Part shown: positions 53,049 through 64,000 of the stretch, piece after piece
How the letters are laid out: each line of letters begins with the position of its first letter
Numbering within the stretch: the first letter of the stretch is position 1
Source of the DNA: Gammaproteobacteria bacterium
Lineage (GTDB): Bacteria; Pseudomonadota; Gammaproteobacteria; Steroidobacterales; Steroidobacteraceae
Assembly: GCA_016874235.1 (NCBI GenBank)
Contig: VGUJ01000004.1
Location: 72,425 to 136,424, forward strand
Direction: 5' to 3'
DNA: 64,000 nt
Program-made: the position numbers and the translations under genes
Notes under the pieces: generated by a model
What the model was told of the DNA's origin: nothing
The model's database searches: none
Seen by the model: the letters and a program-made list of their open reading frames with translations, nothing else

Positions 53049-53828
53049 ATGAAATCCGTGCTCTCGATCGCGCTCGTCGCTTGCTTGATGTCCACCCTGC
53101 CGGTCTACGCCCAGATGGGCCAGACCCCACCCAAGAGTGAAACCGCCATCGCCATCGAAAAGGCACTGGCGAGTCCGATCCGGACGGCCGAAGAGCGCGC
53201 CCGTGACATGCCTGAGCGCAAGCCCGTGCAGACGCTGGAATTCTTTGGTCTGAAACCCGACATGACGGTCATCGAGGTCATGCCGGGCGCGGGCTGGTAT
53301 ACCAAGATCCTCGGGCAAGTGCTCGCCGAGAAGGGCACGCTGCATCTGGCCATCGGCGCTACCCGCATCGCCCCGCGTCTCAAAGAATGGGGTCTCGACA
53401 AAGTACAGGTGGTCGACGGCAAGTTCGTGACTCGCCCCTCGGGCCAACGCGGCATCTTCGATGTCGAGACCGTCGAGATCCCCGTCAAGAATGCAGACAT
53501 GGTGCTCACCTTCCGTAACGTGCACAACATGACGCCGGGTGCGCGCGGCCTGCTCAACAAGGCGATTTTCGATGCATTGAAGCCCGGCGGTGTGTATGGC
53601 GTCGTGGATCACACCCGTCGCCACAACGAGCCCACCTCCCCCGAAAACTGGCGGCGTGTCGATCCGGTGCTGATCATCAAGGAAGCGCTCGACGCCGGAT
53701 TCATCTTCGACGGCTTCAGTGATCTGCATTACCGCCCCGATGATCAACTGCTGTATGACAGTCAGCGTCCGTCCATCGGTGGGTACAGCGATCGATTCAC
53801 GCTGAAGTTCCGCAAGCCGGCGCGCTGA
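53049..53828 (+). CDS. Exported class I methyltransferase-fold protein
   Basis: The 259-residue protein begins with a clear signal peptide (MKSVLSIALVACLMSTLPVYAQ), followed by a domain with the class I SAM-binding pattern TVIEVMPGAGWYTKIL and a late FTLKFRKP strand. A GGAGGAAC ribosome-binding site precedes the ATG, so the exported start is well supported. SAM is not expected in the periplasm, so the true substrate or cofactor is unclear. The family is recognisable but functionally uncharacterised to me. It is divergent from sorA. Confidence 0.85.
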   Translation: MKSVLSIALVACLMSTLPVYAQMGQTPPKSETAIAIEKALASPIRTAEERARDMPERKPVQTLEFFGLKPDMTVIEVMPGAGWYTKILGQVLAEKGTLHLAIGATRIAPRLKEWGLDKVQVVDGKFVTRPSGQRGIFDVETVEIPVKNADMVLTFRNVHNMTPGARGLLNKAIFDALKPGGVYGVVDHTRRHNEPTSPENWRRVDPVLIIKEALDAGFIFDGFSDLHYRPDDQLLYDSQRPSIGGYSDRFTLKFRKPAR

Positions 53829-53870
53829 CTCGGTCACACTGGGCCGTATCCAGAATTGGAGGTCAGTGCG

Positions 53871-54554
53871 GTGTACACGCTCGTCATTGCCAACAAAAAC
53901 TACTCCTCGTGGTCATTGCGGCCATGGGTGCTCCTGCGCACGCTGCGCATCGAGTTCGAAGAGCGTTTGATTCCCTTCGGCGAGCCGGGCAGCGCGGCGC
54001 TTTTCAAGTCGCTCTCGCCCACGGCACGCGTCCCCTGTTTGCATGATGGCGACTGGCGCGTCTGGGACTCTCTCGCGATCGTCGAGTATCTTGCCGAACG
54101 TCATGCAGGAGTTTGGCCGACAGACTCTCAAGCGCGAGCCTGGGCTCGCTCGGCCGCCGCAGAAATGCACTCGGGTTTTCAAGCCTTGCGTAACGAATGC
54201 AGCATGAGCTGCGGGCAACGCGTGGTGTTGCGTACGCGATCGAAGGCGCTCGAGAGCGATCTGCACCGGATCAGTGTTGTGTGGCAAGACGGGCTGTCGC
54301 GTTTCGGCGGCCCTTTCCTCGCTGGCAAACAATTCACGGCGGTCGACGCCTTTTTCGCCCCCGTCGCGTATCGATTTCAGACATACGGTATCGAGCTCGG
54401 CGGTGTCTGCGACGAGTACGCCGCCCGGCTCCGCGCCTTGCCTGCCATGCAAGAATGGTATGAAGCGGCGCTCATCGAGCCGTGGCGTGAGGCGGCCCAC
54501 GAGCAGGATGTTGCGGCCGGCGCGGCATCGATCACCGATCTGCGGCGAGTCTAG
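53871..54554 (+). CDS. Glutathione S-transferase family protein
   Basis: With a GTG start at 53871 (GGAGG 8 bp upstream) the protein has 227 residues. It begins (M)YTLVIANKNYSSWSLRPWVLLR, the thioredoxin-like N domain of a GST group with Ser as likely active residue. The conserved PxxxVPxL is seen as PTARVPCLHDG and DSLAIVEYLAE, with an alpha-helical C domain. It may conjugate or reduce glutathione adducts. A TTG 5 codons upstream is an alternative start. The gamma-glutamyltransferase gene follows by 45 bp. Confidence 0.88.
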   Translation: MYTLVIANKNYSSWSLRPWVLLRTLRIEFEERLIPFGEPGSAALFKSLSPTARVPCLHDGDWRVWDSLAIVEYLAERHAGVWPTDSQARAWARSAAAEMHSGFQALRNECSMSCGQRVVLRTRSKALESDLHRISVVWQDGLSRFGGPFLAGKQFTAVDAFFAPVAYRFQTYGIELGGVCDEYAARLRALPAMQEWYEAALIEPWREAAHEQDVAAGAASITDLRRV

Positions 54555-54599
54555 GGTTCGTCGAACCCACGGCTGCTCGCATCATGCGATGATCGAGCC

Positions 54600-56291
54600 A
54601 TGACACGCGCCACACTCCGACCGATTCTCTCGACGTTTCTTGCGATTCTCCTGCTTGCGATCTCGCCTGCTGCCTTGGCGGGTCAAGCCGCCGTGGCATC
54701 GCCCGATCGATACGGCGCCGACACCGCCGAAGCCGTGATGCAGCGCGGCGGCAACGCCATCGACGCCGCCGTCGCAACGGCCTTCGTGCTCGCGGTCACG
54801 TATCCCGAGGCGGGCAATCTCGGCGGTGGTGGGTTCATCACGCTCAAGATGGGCTCGGATCTCGGCTTCCTCGATTTCCGTGAAGTCGCACCGAAGGCCG
54901 CCCAGCGCGACATGTATCTCGACGCTTCGGGCAAACCCGTGCCCGACGCGTCATTGGTCGGCCATCTCGCCGCCGGCGTTCCGGGAACGGTCGCCGGACT
55001 TTGGGAAGCGCATCAAAAGTACGGGCGACTGCCTTGGCGCGATCTCGTTCAGCCGGCCATCCGACTTGCACGCGAGGGTTTCGTACCCGAAGACCAACTC
55101 CTCCGTCGCATCAGCGAGTCGCGACCTGACTACGCCGGCAAGACCAATTTCGAGCGCTACTTCGGCCAAGTCGATTCAAAGAACATGTTTCGCCAACCCG
55201 AACTCGCCGAAACCCTCGAGCGCATCGCACAAGGCGGTCCCGCAGGTTTTTATACGGGACGCACCGCGGATCTCATCGTGGCCGAAATGGCCCGCGGGGG
55301 TGGCATCATCACCCGTGACGATCTTGCGAGCTATCGGGCGGTGTGGCGTAAGCCGCTTATGATCCCGTGGCGCGGCTTCACGCTCGTCACCGCGCCGCCC
55401 CCGAGTTCCGGAGGCATTGCGCTCGTTCAGTTACTCCAAATGAAAGATGCGCTCGCCGATGAGTTCATCGGTGTCGCACATAACTCTGCGCGCTATGTTC
55501 ATCTCATCGCCGAAGTCATGAAGCGCGTCTTCGCCGATCGCGCCGAGTATCTCGGCGATCCGGATTTCATAGAGGTACCCGTCGAGAGACTCATCGACAC
55601 CCGTTACACCGCGCGCCGAGCCGCGGAAGTGAGTCGCCAATCGATTTCCACACCGGCCGTCGTGCGCCCGGGTCTCACCGAGAGCTTGGAGACCACCCAC
55701 TTCTCCATCCTCGACGGCGACGGTAATGCCGTCGCGTTGACCTATACCTTAAACGGCGGCTTCGGTAACGGTGTGGTCGTCGAAGGGGCAGGCTTTCTGC
55801 TCAACAACGAGATGGACGACTTCAGCACCAAACCGGGTGTGCCCAACCTCTATGGCGTCGTGGGCGGCGTCGCCAACGAAATCGTTCCTGGAAAACGCAT
55901 GCTCTCGTCCATGACGCCGACGCTCCTGCTCGCCGATGATCAGGTGCGCATGATCGTCGGCACCCCGGGCGGCTCGACGATTTTCACGGCGGTATTTCAG
56001 ACGATGGTCAATCGCCTCGACTTCAACATGAGCGCGCTCGAAGCCGTCTCGGCCTCGCGCTTCCATCATCAGTTGTTGCCGCCCAACGTCATCGTGTACA
56101 GCCAGTGCTGCGCGCTCGGCGATACCTCGACGCTCGAGGGACTCAAGTCCCTCGGATGGGACGTACGCAAAAGCAGTTGGGAATTCGGCGACATGCAGCT
56201 CATCGATGTCGACGCCGCTGGACAGACGACGGCCGCCGCCGACCCACGGGGCCGCGGTGTCGCTCGAGTCTGGGATGTGAAGGCGCGCTAA
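54600..56291 (+). CDS. ggt: Gamma-glutamyltransferase
   Basis: The 563-residue protein has a signal peptide ending about residue 28 (ALAG). The autocleavage site is TTHFSI with nucleophile Thr365, and the glutamate-binding segments are GNLGGGGF and LSSMTPTLLL. The precursor splits into large and small subunits in the periplasm and hydrolyses or transfers the gamma-glutamyl group of glutathione. Next to a GST gene it suggests glutathione handling, though co-regulation is only inferred. It ends 15 bp from the convergent rmuC stop. Confidence 0.95.
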   Translation: MTRATLRPILSTFLAILLLAISPAALAGQAAVASPDRYGADTAEAVMQRGGNAIDAAVATAFVLAVTYPEAGNLGGGGFITLKMGSDLGFLDFREVAPKAAQRDMYLDASGKPVPDASLVGHLAAGVPGTVAGLWEAHQKYGRLPWRDLVQPAIRLAREGFVPEDQLLRRISESRPDYAGKTNFERYFGQVDSKNMFRQPELAETLERIAQGGPAGFYTGRTADLIVAEMARGGGIITRDDLASYRAVWRKPLMIPWRGFTLVTAPPPSSGGIALVQLLQMKDALADEFIGVAHNSARYVHLIAEVMKRVFADRAEYLGDPDFIEVPVERLIDTRYTARRAAEVSRQSISTPAVVRPGLTESLETTHFSILDGDGNAVALTYTLNGGFGNGVVVEGAGFLLNNEMDDFSTKPGVPNLYGVVGGVANEIVPGKRMLSSMTPTLLLADDQVRMIVGTPGGSTIFTAVFQTMVNRLDFNMSALEAVSASRFHHQLLPPNVIVYSQCCALGDTSTLEGLKSLGWDVRKSSWEFGDMQLIDVDAAGQTTAAADPRGRGVARVWDVKAR

Positions 56292-56306
56292 GCGCGATCA
56301 CGCGAC

Positions 56307-57641
56307 CTACGTCGACGGATCAGACGGCCCCGGAAGTTTCACCGACTCGTCGCGTAAGGGGCGCGGCGTGACATCCACGGGGTCGATCGGCTCGAGTCGT
56401 CCAGCATCGAGCGCGGGATCGAGATCGCGCAAGCGGCGCGCGGACACCATCACGCGACTCTCGAGAGAGCTGATCGCCGAGTTGTACCCATCGACGGCCT
56501 GCTTGAGGTTCTTACCGACCCGAGCCCAGTGCTCACCCATGACGGAGAGGCGGTCATAGACCTCTTTTCCAAGCTCGCTGATTTTTTCGGCGTTGTGCGC
56601 GATCTCTTCCTGTCGCCAGCCGTACGCGACTGCCCGCAACAAAGCGATGAGTGACGTCGGTGTCGCGATCATCACACCCTGATCGACACCCGCTTCAATG
56701 AGTGACGGGTCCTGCTCGAGCGCTGCGCTGAAGAACACCTCACCGGGCAGAAACATCACTACAAACTCAGCGCTGCCGCGTACCTCGGCGGCATACCCTT
56801 TTCGGGACAGCGCGGTGATATGACTTTTGACCGCGCGGGCATGTTCTTGAAGATGCAGCGTCCGCATCGCCTCATCCCGCGCTTCGAGCGCAGAGAGATA
56901 GCCCGACAGCGGAACCTTCGAGTCGACGATGACCGTCCGGCCGCGCGGCAGATGGATGATGAGATCGGGACGCAGCCGACCCTCCTCCGTGTCGATCGAC
57001 TGCTGCTCGCGAAAATCGCAGTGCGCGAGCATGCCGGCCAGTTCGACGACCCGGCGCAACTGGATTTCGCCCCAACGACCGCGCACCGTAGGCTGTCGTA
57101 GCGCGCTCACCAGATTGCTGGTCTCACCGCGGAGCGCCACTTGCTCGCGCATCAACAGTTGAACCTGCTCGGTCAGCGACTGATAGGCGACCGCTCGATT
57201 TTTCTCGAGATCTTTGACTTGCAAATCGAACTTGTCGATCGACTCACGTATCGGCTTCAAAGACTCATCGATCTTGCGCTGCCTGACCTCGAGATCGGTG
57301 CGTGCCTGAACCTGGAAGTTCTCGAGCTGGGTTCGCGCCAGCTCGAGGAACTGCTGATTGTTCGTCTGCAGCGCTTCGGCCGAAAGTGCTTTGAACGCGT
57401 TGGCGAGTTGTTCCCGAGCCGCATCGAGGACCGCGAGTTTTTCCGTCGCTGCAGCGTGGTCGCGTTCGAGCGTCGCCTGCAGTGCGGCATTCTGCGCGGT
57501 GAGTTCCAAAATCCGCGCTTGTAACTGCGCGAGCTCTGCCGCGTGCGTCGGCGAGATTTTCTGACGCGCGATGAAGAGGCCCAACCACCCGCCCGTCACC
57601 GTACCGGCGACGAACAAGAGCAGATAGATGAACTCGGTCAC
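56307..57641 (-). CDS. rmuC: DNA recombination protein RmuC
   Basis: The 444-residue protein has one N-terminal membrane helix (about residues 4-24) and a long coiled coil (about residues 35-175). The RmuC domain contains RGRWGEIQLRRVVELAGM, PDLIIHLPRGRTVIVDSKVPL and EVFFSAALEQDPSLIEAG. RmuC limits inversion-type rearrangements by an unknown nuclease-like action. It lies 10 bp after the IclR gene. Confidence 0.94.
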   Translation of the reverse strand: MTEFIYLLLFVAGTVTGGWLGLFIARQKISPTHAAELAQLQARILELTAQNAALQATLERDHAAATEKLAVLDAAREQLANAFKALSAEALQTNNQQFLELARTQLENFQVQARTDLEVRQRKIDESLKPIRESIDKFDLQVKDLEKNRAVAYQSLTEQVQLLMREQVALRGETSNLVSALRQPTVRGRWGEIQLRRVVELAGMLAHCDFREQQSIDTEEGRLRPDLIIHLPRGRTVIVDSKVPLSGYLSALEARDEAMRTLHLQEHARAVKSHITALSRKGYAAEVRGSAEFVVMFLPGEVFFSAALEQDPSLIEAGVDQGVMIATPTSLIALLRAVAYGWRQEEIAHNAEKISELGKEVYDRLSVMGEHWARVGKNLKQAVDGYNSAISSLESRVMVSARRLRDLDPALDAGRLEPIDPVDVTPRPLRDESVKLPGPSDPST

Positions 57642-57651
57642 GGCGGGGAAA

Positions 57652-58487
57652 TCAGTGGGCGACTTTGCCGAGGGCGATGTCGACGAGCGCGGGTAAAAAA
57701 CGTTTGCGCGCCTCTTCGAACGACACGGCCGTCAATGCGAAACGAACGGCGAGCGCTGCGACCGGCTCGCCCTCGACGATCACGGGAACCGCAAAGCTTC
57801 CCTGCTCGGTCAATCGAAGCGGGCGGACGCATCGCGCATAACCCCGCTCGCGAGTCTGAGCCATATCTCGATCGAAGGCTGCACGGTCGATCCAGGTCAT
57901 CGAAGAGTCTGCAGGCCGATTGGGCCAAAGATACTCGAGCAAGGTTTCGCGAACTCGCGAGCTTGAGAACGCGACGATGGCGCGTCCCGATGCCGTGGTG
58001 AGCACGGGCACCAACATGCCACGCTCGAAATGCTCGACCGCGAACCCGCTTTCACGGTCGGTCGAGTCCTCGATGAACATCTGGGGAAACCTCAGCCTCA
58101 TGAGGCTCATGGGCCACTGCACTCTCGACGAGGACGCATGCATCGCGCAACGCACCCCTTCGAGACGCTCATTCGCCGCATCGAAGCCATGGCTCAAAGT
58201 CACCGCTTTCGCGGTCAGTATGTAGCGTCGATTGGGAAGTCGCTCGACGAAACCCACGCCCTCGAGCGTCGCGAGACAACGATTGACCGTCGTTCGAGCG
58301 AGCCGCAATTTTTGGCTGAGCGTCGCGGTGGTGAGAGGACCGTGCCGACTCAAAACCTGCAGCAGCTCGAGGCCGCGCAGCAGGACACGCACCGGGGTCG
58401 GGTGCCCCGGTAGCGCGTTCCGTCGGTCGCCGAGGCCGGCGCCGAGTTCATCGTCGTCCGCCAAATCCTCTGCGACAGGTTCGTACA

Positions 58488-58488
<1 letters not shown>
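57652..58488 (-). CDS. IclR family transcriptional regulator
   Basis: The 278-residue protein has an acidic N-terminal stretch (about residues 1-32), a winged-helix domain (VRVLLRGLELLQVL to GFVERLPNRRYILTAKAV) and an IclR effector domain with ATASGRAIVAF-like TTASGRAIVAF and RERGYARC. The effector is unknown. Its ATG overlaps the rpoC stop as TGATG, so it is probably translated from the rpoBC transcript, an unusual setting for a regulator. Confidence 0.92.
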
Positions 58489-62702
<4,214 letters not shown>

Positions 62703-62712
62703 GACTTCAACC

Positions 62713-64000
<1,288 letters not shown>

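Overview
The window is 64 kb of GC-rich bacterial chromosome, most likely from a gammaproteobacterium. The evidence is the conserved block ssb-miaB-ybeZ-ybeY-corC-lnt-leuS-lptE-holA-nadD-rsfS-rlmH-maf-rng-tldD, an LptE lipoprotein, Lnt, and the complete str-S10-spc-alpha ribosomal superoperon. A lineage near Xanthomonadales, Nevskiales or Steroidobacterales is a guess from gene order and composition only. Nearly all of the sequence is coding. I saw no rRNA, tRNA, CRISPR array, insertion sequence, prophage or integrase.

Region 1 (1-24.6 kb, mostly minus strand) is an envelope, RNA-modification and housekeeping block read from ssb down to tldD, which is cut by the left window edge. A plus-strand cassette of about 6.4 kb (7005-13440) splits it between lptE and holA. 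The cassette encodes a ZnuD-like TonB receptor with a His/Asp/Glu-rich loop, a DUF2796 (ZrgA-like) periplasmic protein, an ABC ATPase and FtsX-like permease, a DUF3299 protein, a HIT protein and a proline iminopeptidase. A Zur-box-like sequence lies just upstream. Together these suggest a compact zinc-acquisition operon that spans both membranes.

Region 2 (24.8-30.4 kb) holds uvrA, divergent from ssb; a GNAT acetyltransferase; a tiny Ala/Pro/Glu-rich lipoprotein followed by three tandem hairpins; a PepQ-type prolidase; and mscL.

Region 3 (30.5-48.8 kb, minus strand) reads rpsL-rpsG-fusA-tuf-rpsJ, then a 289-bp gap, then rplC through rplQ, with secY, rpmJ (37 codons) and rpoA inside. The gap between rpsJ and rplC contains a good promoter and about 200 nt of leader with five hairpins. 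This is the most interesting non-coding signal in the window. A TTGACA-17-TAGAAT promoter with a leader of about 240 nt precedes rpsL.

Region 4 (49.1-58.5 kb) is an accessory island between rpoBC and the str operon, which are adjacent in many relatives. It encodes a 2OG-Fe(II) oxygenase, an SDR, a secreted FKBP, a SorAB-type sulfite dehydrogenase, an exported methyltransferase-fold protein, a glutathione transferase, a gamma-glutamyltransferase, RmuC and an IclR-type regulator whose start overlaps the rpoC stop. Region 5 (58.5-64 kb) is rpoC and the 3' part of rpoB, which runs off the right edge.
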